Below, piece after piece: positions 7,268-14,994 of a stretch of DNA of 23,128 bases. Position 1 is the stretch's first letter. Every line of letters begins with the position of its first letter. Below the pieces are notes generated by a model. It saw only the letters and a list, made by a program, of their open reading frames with translations. It searched no databases and was not told the DNA's origin. The stretch spans positions 1 through 23,128 of the forward strand of contig JAJRXL010000144.1 in assembly GCA_024276335.1 (NCBI GenBank), read 5' to 3'. The DNA is from Bacteroidota bacterium (lineage in GTDB: Bacteria > Bacteroidota > Ignavibacteria > SZUA-365 > JAADGX01). Position numbers and translations under genes: made by a program.

Positions 7268-8295
7268 TAAAGGTCCAAGAAGTCCTCAATATTTTGAACG
7301 AGTGGGCCCCACCGGTTCTTGCGTGGGAGAAGGATAATATCGGTCTCCTGGTTGGCGATCCCGGCGCGGAAGTGACCGGTATTCTTGTGGCGCTGGATGT
7401 CACGCGCGAGGTCGTCCACGAGGCAAGGGAACGAGGCGCGAACCTCATCGTGGCGCACCACCCGGTGATTTTTCATCCATTGCAATCCATCAGGACCGAC
7501 ACGCCGCAGGGTGAACTGTTGCGCGTTGCGCTGGGCGGGGGGATCAACATCATCGCTGTCCACACGAATGTCGATATCACGGACGATGGGTTGAATCATT
7601 ACCTCGCGCGCGCTCTCGGGTTGCGCGATCTTGAACCGCTTGATGCGGTGGCCGGTCATGGCCGGGTCCTGTGGATGGAGTTGACCTCACCGAACGGAGC
7701 GGTGGAGGAACTGGAAAGCCGTTTGGAGAACATGAAGGATATTTCATGGCGCAGGCAAACCGCCGATGAACGCGCGTATCGTTACGAGATTCACGGGCCG
7801 TCATGGATGATGCGCGAGGTTCGGAGCCTCGCACAGGCGTTGGAACGTTTCGGGCCTCTTGACGTGGGTGAAGTTTGCCTCGAGGGCCCTGTTTCCGGGT
7901 ATGGACTTGGCGTCGTGGGTCGTCTCGACCGGGAGCTCGCCGCGCCCGATTTCCTGGAGATGGTCAAGGGTCGTTTGGGAGTCGGTTTTCTTCGCGCGAG
8001 TCCCGCTCTTGATCGATCGATCCGGCGTGTGGCCGTGTGTGGAGGGGCGGGTTCTTCGCTTCTCTCTTGCGCGGTGACCAAAGGGGTGGACGCATTCGTT
8101 ACATCCGATATATCTTACCATTCGTTTCATGATGCGGCAGGAGCATTGTTGCTCGTTGACGCCGGACATTACGAGACGGAACAGGTGTTCATAAAGAGTT
8201 GTGCGCAACGGTTGGAGAAGGAAATGGTGAATTTTCCTGGTAGGATTCCTATCTTATCCGTGCGTACATGTACCAATGTTGTTCAGTACGTTTAA
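7264..8295 (+). CDS. Nif3-like dinuclear metal centre hexameric protein
   Basis: A 343-residue member of the Nif3/YbgI family. Diagnostic motifs are DNIGLLVGD (residues 24-32), LIVAHHPVIFHPL (His65, His66), VHTNVD (His100, Asp104), SDISYHSFHDA and the C-terminal DAGHYETEQ, which together bind two metal ions. The 343-residue length shows the central insertion found in the longer, YqfO-type members. Function is not firmly settled; a GTP cyclohydrolase I type 2 annotation exists for some relatives. The start matches the family N-terminus (MIKVQEVLNILNEWAPP) but is preceded by a T-run rather than a Shine-Dalgarno, so initiation probably depends on the overlapping small ORF. It is followed by the zinc-ribbon gene after 18 bases. 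Confidence 0.93.
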   Translation: MIKVQEVLNILNEWAPPVLAWEKDNIGLLVGDPGAEVTGILVALDVTREVVHEARERGANLIVAHHPVIFHPLQSIRTDTPQGELLRVALGGGINIIAVHTNVDITDDGLNHYLARALGLRDLEPLDAVAGHGRVLWMELTSPNGAVEELESRLENMKDISWRRQTADERAYRYEIHGPSWMMREVRSLAQALERFGPLDVGEVCLEGPVSGYGLGVVGRLDRELAAPDFLEMVKGRLGVGFLRASPALDRSIRRVAVCGGAGSSLLSCAVTKGVDAFVTSDISYHSFHDAAGALLLVDAGHYETEQVFIKSCAQRLEKEMVNFPGRIPILSVRTCTNVVQYV

Positions 8296-8313
8296 ACCAA
8301 AAAGGAGAACGAT

Positions 8314-9045
8314 TTGAGGCGTAAGTTACGATTACTGAGTACCCTGCAAAAAATCGACCTGGACCTGGATGAGCTGTACGAATTGCGGGGTGATTTGCCG
8401 GTACGTGTGGAGAAATTGAGAGCAAAGGTTGAAATGGTTCGAAATTCCATCAATGAGCACGAGGACTTCCTGAAAAAAGGTACGGCGGACCGCGCCCGGA
8501 AGGAAAAAGAATCCCTGGCTTTGTTGGAACGGATCGAGAAGTTAAAAGACCAGCAGTTGCAGGTTCGAAACAACCGCGAATACGATGCCTTGACCAGCGA
8601 AATAGAATTGGCCGAAAAGACCATTGACGAGTACGAGGAAGAGATGGAAGCGTTTGCGCGGCAGGCCGAGGAACTGCGGAACGAACTGGAGGGCCTGGAC
8701 AAGGAATTGAAAGAACTGGAGTCGGACCTGGAGGAACAGGAACGGCAGTATAAAGAAGTGCTGGAATCCACGGCTGACGAAGAAGCGGAATTGAAGCACG
8801 AGCGCGAGAAGATCGTTAAGCGCCTGGAGGCCAGTGATATCGAAGCCTACGAGCGTATCCGCAGTGCGAAGGGTGGAAAAGCAGTGGTTGAAGTGCGGCG
8901 CGAATCGTGCAGTGGTTGCTACAATGTCGTCCCGCCCCAGAGAATCCTGGAAATCAAGCGGGATGATCGGTTGTTCTTTTGTGAGCATTGCGGGCGAATC
9001 CTTGTTTCGGAGGATATCGCCGAGGATGACTCACCGGTAGAGTGA
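8314..9045 (+). CDS. Coiled-coil protein with C-terminal C4 zinc ribbon (COG1579)
   Basis: The 243-residue protein starts with TTG at 8314, supported by AAAGGAG six bases upstream. Residues 1 to about 185 form a long charged helical coiled coil rich in Glu, Lys and Leu heptads. The C-terminus has a zinc ribbon with CSGC (199-202) and CEHC (223-226). This matches COG1579/CT398-type proteins, proposed to bind nucleic acid or partner proteins, with no settled biochemical role. From general knowledge, this family is often found beside a Nif3 gene and rnpB in distant bacteria, and the same order is seen here. The stop lies only 4 bases before the RNase P RNA. Confidence 0.9.
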   Translation: MRRKLRLLSTLQKIDLDLDELYELRGDLPVRVEKLRAKVEMVRNSINEHEDFLKKGTADRARKEKESLALLERIEKLKDQQLQVRNNREYDALTSEIELAEKTIDEYEEEMEAFARQAEELRNELEGLDKELKELESDLEEQERQYKEVLESTADEEAELKHEREKIVKRLEASDIEAYERIRSAKGGKAVVEVRRESCSGCYNVVPPQRILEIKRDDRLFFCEHCGRILVSEDIAEDDSPVE

Positions 9046-9049
9046 TATC

Positions 9050-9433
9050 GGGGTGCACCGGGCAACCGCTTCGCCGACCGGCTCTGCCGGGGATCGGCGG
9101 GGAGGAAAGTCCGAACTCCACAGGGCAGGGTGCCTCCTAACGGGAGGGCGTCGCAAGACGACGGAAAGTGCAACAGAAAGCATACCGCCCCTTTGGGGTA
9201 AGGGTGAAAAGGTGAGGTAAGAGCTCACCAGCGGTGTGGCAACACACCGGCTCGGCAAACCCCACCCGGAGCAAGACCAAATAGGGATGCCGCTGAGCGT
9301 GGCCCGCGCGAGGTCCCTCGGGACCCGGCATCCGGGTAGGTCGCTCGAGCATGTCGGCGACGGCATGCCCAGATAGATGGTTGCCTCGTCCGTTTCGGCG
9401 GACCAGACAGAATTCGGCTTACAGGTGCACCCC
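9050..9433 (+). ncRNA. rnpB: RNase P RNA, bacterial type A
   Basis: The catalytic RNA that matures tRNA 5' ends. Ends are set by the P1 helix: GGGGTGCACC (9050-9059) pairs perfectly with GGTGCACCCC (9424-9433). Universal core elements are present, including GAGGAAAGTCC with the following CTCCACAGGGCAG near 9100-9127, the central GAAAGTGCAACAGAAAGCATA region, and the 3' core AGAATTCGGCTTACAG. Length of about 384 bases is typical. A T-rich tail right after P1 may help termination. There is no room for its own promoter between the preceding stop and the 5' end, so it is processed from the upstream transcript or has a promoter inside the zinc-ribbon gene. Confidence 0.97.
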
Positions 9434-9446
9434 GTCCTTATTTTTA

Positions 9447-9475
9447 TTGTGTGTGTTCACGTCAAGTAATAAAAA
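9447..9475 (+). promoter_or_regulatory. Putative promoter of recJ
   Basis: TTGTGT (9447-9452), a 17-base spacer and TAAAAA (9470-9475) lie in the AT-rich gap between rnpB and recJ. Initiation near 9482 would leave about 44 bases of leader. Weaker than the other sites listed because the gap is AT-rich throughout. Confidence 0.3.
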
Positions 9476-9525
9476 ATGATGAGAAAAATATTTTTTTATA
9501 TGAATAATAAAAAAAGGACCCACCC

Positions 9526-11283
9526 ATGGAAGCAAGATGGACCCTCCGCGCCGTCCAGGATGTGGATAGGGTACGTCAGCTTAAGGAGGAAATTCATGTA
9601 CCAGAAGTTATCGCTTCTATTTTAGTCTCCCGTGATATTGACTCCTATGAAAAAGCTAAGGCGTATTTCCGACCCAGTCTTGCCGATCTGCACAACCCTT
9701 TTCTCATGCATGACATGGAGAAAGCGGTTTCGCGGATTGTTCAGGGACAGGCAGCGGGTGAGAAAATGCTGGTTTATGGTGACTACGATGTCGATGGCAC
9801 CAACAGCGCCAGCAGCATGTTCATGTTTCTCCGCCAGATCGAGTGTGATGTAGAAGTTTACATCCCCGATCGCATGACCGAAGGGTATGGCATTTCCGAG
9901 ACGGGAATCGACTATGCCCGGAGCAGGGATATCACCCTGATCATTGCTATCGATTGTGGTATCACAGCGGTGTCCCAGGTAGAATATGCCCGCAAGCACG
10001 GGCTCGACGTGATAATCTGCGACCATCACGAACCCGCGGATACGACGCCGGACGCCTACGCCGTCCTTGACCCGTTGAAACCCGAGGATACCTATCCCTT
10101 CAAGTACCTCAGTGGATGTGGTGTCGGGTTCAAGCTCATGCAGGGCTTGGCCGAGTATTACGACGTCCGGGAGATGCCGTACGAGTACCTGGATTTTGTC
10201 GCTATCGCGGCAGCGGCGGACATCGTCCCCCTCATCGGCGAGAACCGCATTCTCGTGTATTACGGTCTCCGCTTGTTGAACGAACGCCCGCGACCGGGAA
10301 TCAAGGCCCTTATCGAATCGTCGGGGCTGTCTTTCGGGGACCTGACCGCCGGGCAGATTGTCTTCGTCATGGCCCCGCGCATTAATGCCGTGGGACGACT
10401 CGGAGACGCGCATCGCGCCGTGGACCTTCTCACCTGCCAGGACGAAGCCGTGGCTACTGAATATGCCCTGGTCCTGGAGGAGGAAAATCGGAACCGGCGC
10501 AAAATTGATGAAGACACCTTCAACCAGGCCCAGGTGTATGCCGACCAGATACTGGCCGAGTCGCCGGATGTACCGATTATCTTGCATAACAAAGACTGGC
10601 ATCCCGGCGTTCTGGGCATCGTGGCTTCTCGTCTCGTGGAGCGGTACTACCGTCCGTCCATTATGTTATCGACGGTTGACGGTGTCGCGAAAGGTTCCGC
10701 GCGCAGCATCATTGGGTTCAATATTTACGAGGCCTTGAAACGTTGCGAGCATACGTTGGTGCAATTCGGCGGTCACAAGTACGCCGCGGGCCTCGCCCTG
10801 GAAGTCGACCGAATTGATGAGTTCCGCGAGTGCTTCACGGCCGTCGCCCGGGAGATGTACACGGGTGACATCCTGACCCCGGAGATTAAAATTGATGCGT
10901 GCATCGATTTCAGCGAGATATCTACGCGGTTTTTCCGGATTCTCAAGCAGTTTGCTCCCTTTGGTCCGGGGAACCAGCGTCCCGTGTTTGTCACCAGGAA
11001 GGCGGAGGTGTACGGTGAGCCCCGCATCGTGGGGCGGAACCATCTCAAGCTCAAGCTCCGCGATGCCGGAGTAGTGTTCGACGCCATCGGTTTCAACCTT
11101 GGTGACAAGCTCCCGATGGTACAGGAATCGAGATCGAACCTGGACATCGTTTTTACGATTGAAGAAAACACCTGGAACGGGAACACTTTTCCCCAGTTGA
11201 AGCTGAAAGATTTACGCAAAGGTACAGACGAGGAACTACCCGTCGAGGTTATTGATTTTTCCGAAGAAATTTTGAAGACATAA
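9526..11283 (+). CDS. recJ: Single-stranded-DNA-specific exonuclease RecJ
   Basis: The 585-residue protein has the usual RecJ length and domain order: the DHH phosphoesterase core (about residues 70-230), the DHHA1 domain ending in QFGGHKYAAGLAL, and an OB-fold-like C-terminal region. Catalytic motifs are visible: YGDYDVDGT (Asp86, Asp88, Asp90), AIDCGI (Asp143) and CDHHE (166-168). RecJ degrades single-stranded DNA 5' to 3' with manganese, in RecF-type recombination, mismatch repair and base excision repair. The ATG at 9526 follows an AAAGGA sequence. It opens a same-strand run with yebC, ruvC and ruvA, so the block is plausibly a recombination operon. Confidence 0.97.
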   Translation: MEARWTLRAVQDVDRVRQLKEEIHVPEVIASILVSRDIDSYEKAKAYFRPSLADLHNPFLMHDMEKAVSRIVQGQAAGEKMLVYGDYDVDGTNSASSMFMFLRQIECDVEVYIPDRMTEGYGISETGIDYARSRDITLIIAIDCGITAVSQVEYARKHGLDVIICDHHEPADTTPDAYAVLDPLKPEDTYPFKYLSGCGVGFKLMQGLAEYYDVREMPYEYLDFVAIAAAADIVPLIGENRILVYYGLRLLNERPRPGIKALIESSGLSFGDLTAGQIVFVMAPRINAVGRLGDAHRAVDLLTCQDEAVATEYALVLEEENRNRRKIDEDTFNQAQVYADQILAESPDVPIILHNKDWHPGVLGIVASRLVERYYRPSIMLSTVDGVAKGSARSIIGFNIYEALKRCEHTLVQFGGHKYAAGLALEVDRIDEFRECFTAVAREMYTGDILTPEIKIDACIDFSEISTRFFRILKQFAPFGPGNQRPVFVTRKAEVYGEPRIVGRNHLKLKLRDAGVVFDAIGFNLGDKLPMVQESRSNLDIVFTIEENTWNGNTFPQLKLKDLRKGTDEELPVEVIDFSEEILKT

Positions 11284-11305
11284 ACGTCGTGGAGGTCTGA
11301 GAACC

Positions 11306-12052
11306 ATGTCCGGACATTCGAAATGGGCAACCATCAAGAGGAAGAAAGCGGCGAACGATGCCGCGCGGGGGAAGATGTTCACCCGTCTCATCAAGGAGAT
11401 CCAGATTGCCGCCCGGGAGGGTGGAGGTGATCCCGAAAACAATCCGCGCCTCCGGCTTGCCATTCAGAACGCCAAATCTGCAAACATGCCCGCTGACAAC
11501 ATTAAGAAAGCCATCATGCGGGGAACCGGCGAGATGGAAGGAGTGCATTACGATGAAATTACCTATGAAGGCTACGGTCCCGGGGGCGTGGCGATTCTCA
11601 TCGAAGTCGTAACGGATAACCGGAATCGCACCGTGGCGGAAATCCGTCACCTGTTTTCCAAGTACAACGGGAACCTCGCGGAAAACGGCAGTGTCGCGTG
11701 GAAGTTCTCCCGCAAAGGCATAATTCACGTACCGTCCACGTATAACGAGGAGGACCTCCTTTTGACGATTATTGACGCAGGCGCGGAGGACCTCAAGGCC
11801 GAAGGTGACGTGTACGTCATCTCCACTCCTGTGGACAAGTTCGACGCCGTGAAAAAAGCCCTCGAGGAAAATAGCATCGAGATCATCGAGTCGAACCTTA
11901 CCATGATACCGCAAAACACGTTGAAAATCGAGGGCAAGGAAGCCGAGCAGGTTTTGCGCCTCATGGAAGCTTTCGAGGATCATGATGATGTGCAAAACGT
12001 GTACGCCGACTTCGATATCGACGATACCGTGATGGAAAAGCTTCAGGGTTAA
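11306..12052 (+). CDS. yebC: YebC/PmpR family regulatory protein
   Basis: The 248-residue protein begins with the invariant family start MSGHSKWATIKRKKAANDAA and keeps the GKMFTRLIKEI and GGDPENNPRLRLAI segments, with the acidic three-domain architecture of full-length YebC. Family members were described as DNA-binding regulators, and more recent work links YebC and mitochondrial TACO1 to translation of difficult proline-containing stretches. The sequence does not distinguish these roles. A GGAGG lies 10 bases before the ATG. It sits immediately before ruvC, an arrangement seen in many bacteria, with a 2-base gap between its TAA and the ruvC GTG. Confidence 0.96.
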   Translation: MSGHSKWATIKRKKAANDAARGKMFTRLIKEIQIAAREGGGDPENNPRLRLAIQNAKSANMPADNIKKAIMRGTGEMEGVHYDEITYEGYGPGGVAILIEVVTDNRNRTVAEIRHLFSKYNGNLAENGSVAWKFSRKGIIHVPSTYNEEDLLLTIIDAGAEDLKAEGDVYVISTPVDKFDAVKKALEENSIEIIESNLTMIPQNTLKIEGKEAEQVLRLMEAFEDHDDVQNVYADFDIDDTVMEKLQG

Positions 12053-12054
12053 AT

Positions 12055-12606
12055 GTGCCTTCTTCCATCCTCGTGCTCGGCATCGATCCCGGTACGTTGA
12101 CAACCGGATACGGCGTTATCGAACAAGCAGGCGCCCGTCTCCGGCGTATCTCCTCCGGTTGCATTCACACGTCTCCGAAGGACAAGCTTCCGATACGATT
12201 GCAGATCATTTACGCGGGTCTCATCAAGATCATCGATCAATTTCACCCGGATGAATGCAGCATCGAAACAGCGTTCTTCGGCAAGAATATTCAATCCACA
12301 CTCAAGCTGGGCCAGGCGCGAGGCGTGTCAATTCTCGCCGCGGTGCATCGCCAGCTTGCCATCATGGAATATTCACCGAGGGAAATCAAGCGTTCGGTGA
12401 CGGGAACCGGCGCTGCGAGCAAGAAACAGGTTGCGTACATGGTGTGCACGTTGCTGGGATTGGAACAGGACGTCCTTCAACATGATGAAACGGACGCGCT
12501 GGCAACCGCAATCTGCCACGCCCAGCACATGAACGCCGGCCGGGCGGCCAAGGACTGGGCTTCCTTCGTGACCGAGCATCCGGAACGCGTTCGAGGTGGC
12601 AAATGA
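12055..12606 (+). CDS. ruvC: Holliday junction resolvase RuvC
   Basis: The 183-residue endonuclease cuts four-way junctions made in recombination. The start is GTG at 12055, two bases after the yebC stop; an ATG at 12053 is in another frame. The four acidic catalytic residues are recognisable: Asp11 in LGIDPGT, Glu71 in SIETAFF, and Asp144 and Asp147 in HDETDALA. The GKNIQSTLKLGQARG helix is also typical. Its TGA overlaps the ruvA ATG (ATGA), so the two are translationally coupled. ruvB is not in this window. Confidence 0.96.
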   Translation: MPSSILVLGIDPGTLTTGYGVIEQAGARLRRISSGCIHTSPKDKLPIRLQIIYAGLIKIIDQFHPDECSIETAFFGKNIQSTLKLGQARGVSILAAVHRQLAIMEYSPREIKRSVTGTGAASKKQVAYMVCTLLGLEQDVLQHDETDALATAICHAQHMNAGRAAKDWASFVTEHPERVRGGK

Positions 12607-13196
12607 TTGCCCATATTCGTGGGATACTCATCCGTAAATCACCGACGCGGGTCATCGTTGACACCGCGGGCGTTGGGTACGAGCTCTTGATATCCGTGAA
12701 CTGCGCAGACCGCCTGCCGGGAAAAGGACAGGAAGTCCGTCTCGACACGTACCTTCACGTACGCGAAGATATCATGCAACTTTACGGTTTCGCCGATGAG
12801 GCCGAAAAGGAAATGTTTCTCCTGTTGATTTCCATTTCCGGTATCGGGCCCAAACTGGCCCTGACCATCCTTTCCGGTCGCGGGGCGACGGAAATCAGGA
12901 ACCTGGTTTCTCGGGGGGATGTGGCGGCATTGACCACAATTCCGGGAATCGGGCGGAAAACCGCGGAAAGGATCGTGGTTGAGCTTCGTGACAAGTTCTC
13001 TTCATTATCGGAAATGGAAGATACCGCAGGCCTTTCCACTCCCCAGGCGGAAGCGGTCAAAGCCTTGGTGGCTTTAGGCTATTCCCGGCAAATTGCTGAA
13101 AAAGCGCTGAAAAAGGCGATTTCGGATTTCGATGCGGATCCGGACTCGGTTCAAAACCTTATCAAAACAGCCCTAAAAATCCTCTCAGGGCGCTGA
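12603..13196 (+). CDS. ruvA: Holliday junction branch migration protein RuvA
   Basis: The 197-residue protein is of standard length. It starts MIAHIRGILIRKSPTRVIVD (OB-fold domain I) and has two helix-hairpin-helix motifs in domain II (SISGIGPKLALTILS and TIPGIGRKTAERIVVEL). It ends with the mobile domain III (EAVKALVALGYS), which contacts RuvB. It binds Holliday junctions and loads the RuvB motor. Overlap with ruvC by four bases supports coexpression. It is the last gene of the recJ-yebC-ruvC-ruvA run; the downstream gap ends in convergent terminators. Confidence 0.97.
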   Translation: MIAHIRGILIRKSPTRVIVDTAGVGYELLISVNCADRLPGKGQEVRLDTYLHVREDIMQLYGFADEAEKEMFLLLISISGIGPKLALTILSGRGATEIRNLVSRGDVAALTTIPGIGRKTAERIVVELRDKFSSLSEMEDTAGLSTPQAEAVKALVALGYSRQIAEKALKKAISDFDADPDSVQNLIKTALKILSGR

Positions 13197-13238
13197 TTCC
13201 TGTTGAAATAAAAAGACTTAACTTTTTTACTTAAACTC

Positions 13239-13267
13239 TTGCTTTAAGAAAATCAAGGTGTTATATT
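13239..13267 (+). promoter_or_regulatory. Putative promoter in the ruvA-downstream gap
   Basis: TTGCTT (13239-13244), exactly 17 bases, then TATATT (13262-13267). No coding sequence follows in this direction before the terminators, so the transcript would be non-coding, starting near 13274. Confidence 0.45.
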
Positions 13268-13273
13268 AGGAAA

Positions 13274-13348
13274 GCATTCACTGTTTCCCGGAGCCAATTA
13301 GCCCAAAGAATGCCCTCCTCGTTTCGGTTAATTGGCTCTCTTTTTTTT
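13274..13348 (+). ncRNA. Candidate small RNA with a CCUCC-containing loop
   Basis: Downstream of the promoter-like site is a short segment and then a perfect 10-bp stem, GAGCCAATTA (13291-13300) with TAATTGGCTC (13329-13338), closed by a 28-base loop and followed by TC and eight T. This has the outline of a small RNA of roughly 75 bases ending in an intrinsic terminator. The loop contains GCCCTCCTCG, which is complementary to Shine-Dalgarno sequences. No known RNA family is recognised. It could instead be only the ruvA terminator with an unusually long loop. Confidence 0.4.
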
Positions 13349-13363
13349 GCCTCCTGGTCAAGA

Positions 13364-13400
13364 AAAACGCCCACAGCCTGAGGAAAGCAGTGGGCGTTTT
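13364..13400. terminator. Bidirectional intrinsic terminator between convergent genes
   Basis: AAAACGCCCAC (13364-13374) pairs perfectly with GTGGGCGTTTT (13390-13400) around a 15-base loop, in which GC/GC can add two pairs. T-runs flank both sides, so it can stop rightward transcription and also the leftward beta-barrel gene ending at 13420. Confidence 0.85.
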
Positions 13401-13419
13401 CATCATTTACGCAACGAAA

Positions 13420-14004
13420 TCAGAGAAAGAGCAGGAATCCGATATTCACCCCTACGCGATTGCCGCTGGTGGAACTCCCGCTTTCTGGTTTTCTGCTATC
13501 CATATGATATAGGAATGCGCCTGTTATTCCAACACTGCGTACAACCATGAAGGATACACCTCCAAACAATTGCAGGTCGGTTTTCGAGTAATCGCTTGAC
13601 GTGGTACCTCCTGCGTCCGTTGATCCGCCTCCCAGGACATAGGCGGCGCCTAAGAAAGGCAGGAGGCGAGGGTTCCCAAGCTGAAAGAAGTATGCAAGTC
13701 GAGGGCCGAATGTATAATCGGAACTGCTGTAATTTCCTTGTGACTGACTGTTATATCCAACGAGAATCCCCACGTTCAATCCATTGATTATGAAATATCC
13801 GCCTGAAAGGTTGAACGTGAGCATCGAACTGCCGTCCCCGTTCATGTCTTCGTACAGCTCGCCGCTCGAATTAGTGAAATTGAAATTTCCGTTTCCGCCA
13901 AACAGCCAGCCTCCCTTGTGAATGGGAGATTTCTGAGCGTGAACGGGAATGGCAACCAGCGTGAATACAATCACAAGAACAGTAACAATCGTGCGATACC
14001 GCAT
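13420..14004 (-). CDS. Small outer-membrane beta-barrel protein
   Basis: The 194-residue protein starts at the ATG at 14004, chosen because a strong AGGAGGTG lies just upstream and the N-terminus is a clear signal peptide (MRYR, hydrophobic core, VHA before Gln24); the frame extends further upstream without support. The mature part has Gly/aromatic-rich alternating strands (GGWLFGGNGNFNFTNSSGE, FGPRLAYFFQLG, GVSFMVVRSVGITGAFLYHM) and ends in a strand finishing with hydrophobic residues. This resembles OmpA-membrane-domain or porin-family small barrels of eight to ten strands. The function is unknown. It lies downstream of the P-II gene on the same strand, but a separate promoter-like site suggests independent expression. 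Confidence 0.78.
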   Translation of the reverse strand: MRYRTIVTVLVIVFTLVAIPVHAQKSPIHKGGWLFGGNGNFNFTNSSGELYEDMNGDGSSMLTFNLSGGYFIINGLNVGILVGYNSQSQGNYSSSDYTFGPRLAYFFQLGNPRLLPFLGAAYVLGGGSTDAGGTTSSDYSKTDLQLFGGVSFMVVRSVGITGAFLYHMDSRKPESGSSTSGNRVGVNIGFLLFL

Positions 14005-14056
14005 AACACCTCCTGATATGGTTGAGAAAATAGGGTGAACATAAAGCTTCCCAAAG

Positions 14057-14085
14057 AAAGTAGAAAGAAAGTTTACACGTGTCAA
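14057..14085 (-). promoter_or_regulatory. Putative promoter with overlapping operator-like palindrome
   Basis: On the minus strand, TTGACA (14080-14085) is a perfect -35, followed by 17 bases and TACTTT (14057-14062). The 14-base near-palindrome TTGACACGTGTAAA (14072-14085) covers the -35, with only one mismatched pair and a central ACACGTGT. This is where a repressor would bind. The predicted leader to the beta-barrel gene is about 45 bases. The rest of 14086-14301 holds no gene I can support. Confidence 0.45.
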
Positions 14086-14301
14086 CTGTTTAACAGAAAA
14101 AATATTGTGTTCGTGCTGGGGGGCATTTCCAAACTTGTCACTGCGAGGATGAAGTACGAAGAAATCCGTGTAGAAGCAATCCGTGTATTGGACGGAGTGC
14201 TTCGCCGGTCGCAGGCGGATTCGCAATGGCGCAAAATGAACCGAGTCATCGGAAGCGCCAAAATGAATACGAAGAATGATAGGTTGTGAGCTTGCAGACG
14301 G

Positions 14302-14640
14302 TTAGAGTGCGGCGTCCCCGGATTCCTCGGTGCGTACGCGTACAGCTTCCTCCACGGGGATGACGAAAATCTTGCCGTCACCGACCTGCCCGGTTTTCCC
14401 GAATTTTATCACCGCGTCGATGATCCTGTCCACAAGAGCGTCCGGCACGACGATTTCGATCTTGATTTTCGGCAGGGCGTCGATCCGGTACTCCGCGCCG
14501 CGATAGATCTCCGTGTGACCTTTCTGACGTCCGAATCCCTTTACTTCCGTGATCGTCATGCCCTTGACGCCCAGATCCTGGAGGGCGTCGCGAACGTCAT
14601 CGAGCTTGAACGGTCTGATGATGGCTTCTACTTTTTTCAT
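14302..14640 (-). CDS. glnB: Nitrogen regulatory protein P-II
   Basis: The 112-residue protein has the standard P-II length and begins MKKVEAIIRPFKLDDVRDAL. The T-loop region is intact: GFGRQKGHTEIYRGAEY with Tyr51, the residue uridylylated in proteobacterial P-II. The C-terminal GDGKIFVIPVEEAVRVRT signature is also intact. The trimer senses ATP/ADP and 2-oxoglutarate and controls nitrogen assimilation partners such as ammonium channels. Neither amtB nor glnA is adjacent, so GlnB versus GlnK cannot be decided. The frame runs open upstream of the chosen ATG, but that part does not match the family. A modest GGGAAG lies before the ATG. Confidence 0.95.
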   Translation of the reverse strand: MKKVEAIIRPFKLDDVRDALQDLGVKGMTITEVKGFGRQKGHTEIYRGAEYRIDALPKIKIEIVVPDALVDRIIDAVIKFGKTGQVGDGKIFVIPVEEAVRVRTEESGDAAL

Positions 14641-14665
14641 ATATCTTCCCGAGTTCGTTTTGCCC

Positions 14666-14694
14666 AAAATACCACGGGCCGGGTCGAAATGCAA
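14666..14694 (-). promoter_or_regulatory. Putative promoter of the P-II gene
   Basis: On the minus strand, TTGCAT (14689-14694), 17 bases, then TATTTT (14666-14671) continuing as TATTTTGG. Initiation near 14659 would give a leader of about 19 bases. Confidence 0.5.
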
Positions 14695-14800
14695 CGAGAC
14701 AGCAACATAGACGGGTGCATTGAGCGTGTTCGAACCGATCCGGAGAGAAGATGCAAGATGTATTTTTCCCAACAGATATTTTTTCCAAAGGCTCTCTCGC

Positions 14801-14829
14801 TTGATAGCACGAACACAATACCGTATTTT
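14801..14829 (+). promoter_or_regulatory. Putative promoter of the DUF4389 gene
   Basis: TTGATA (14801-14806), 17 bases and TATTTT (14824-14829) continuing as TATTTTGG. The predicted start, near 14836, leaves an unusually long untranslated leader of about 160 bases. Confidence 0.45.
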
Positions 14830-14994
14830 GGCAGAGACGTTTTTCATCCTGGATGGATCCCACGATTCGGTCAGGGTGATAAGAGAACTTGCGGTTGGAA
14901 ACAGACGCGTCACTTCATCGGCACCGATGCCCCTTCACGCCAGGGATATCCGGAGTCGGCTTAAAAAACTGGCAGCAAACACAGGTCGAATCCA

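Larger units (their letters stand above)
14641..14994. other. Divergent intergenic region between the P-II and DUF4389 genes
   Basis: A 354-base gap with no gene I can support. It contains two divergent promoter-like sites with the same TATTTTGG -10 region, one for each flanking gene (listed separately). It also contains an inverted repeat CATCGG-CA-CCGATG at 14915-14928 inside the presumed DUF4389 leader, which could be a small hairpin or an operator. Open frames crossing it are extensions or shadows of neighbours. Confidence 0.5.

Noticed and set aside
9434..9525. Complementarity between GTCCTTATTTTT after rnpB and AAAAAAAGGAC before recJ, which could hide the recJ ribosome site
   Set aside because: The pairing has a mismatch and is almost all A-T in an AT-rich gap; chance is a sufficient explanation.
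14035..14289. 84-codon plus-strand ORF between the beta-barrel and P-II genes
   Set aside because: The C-terminal half looks protein-like (charged, helical), but there is no ribosome binding site or family match, and it overlaps the likely promoter of the minus-strand gene. Left unannotated.
14515..14964. 149-codon plus-strand ORF across the P-II start and the divergent gap
   Set aside because: Its first part is antisense to P-II and the rest is intergenic; no motif and no ribosome site.
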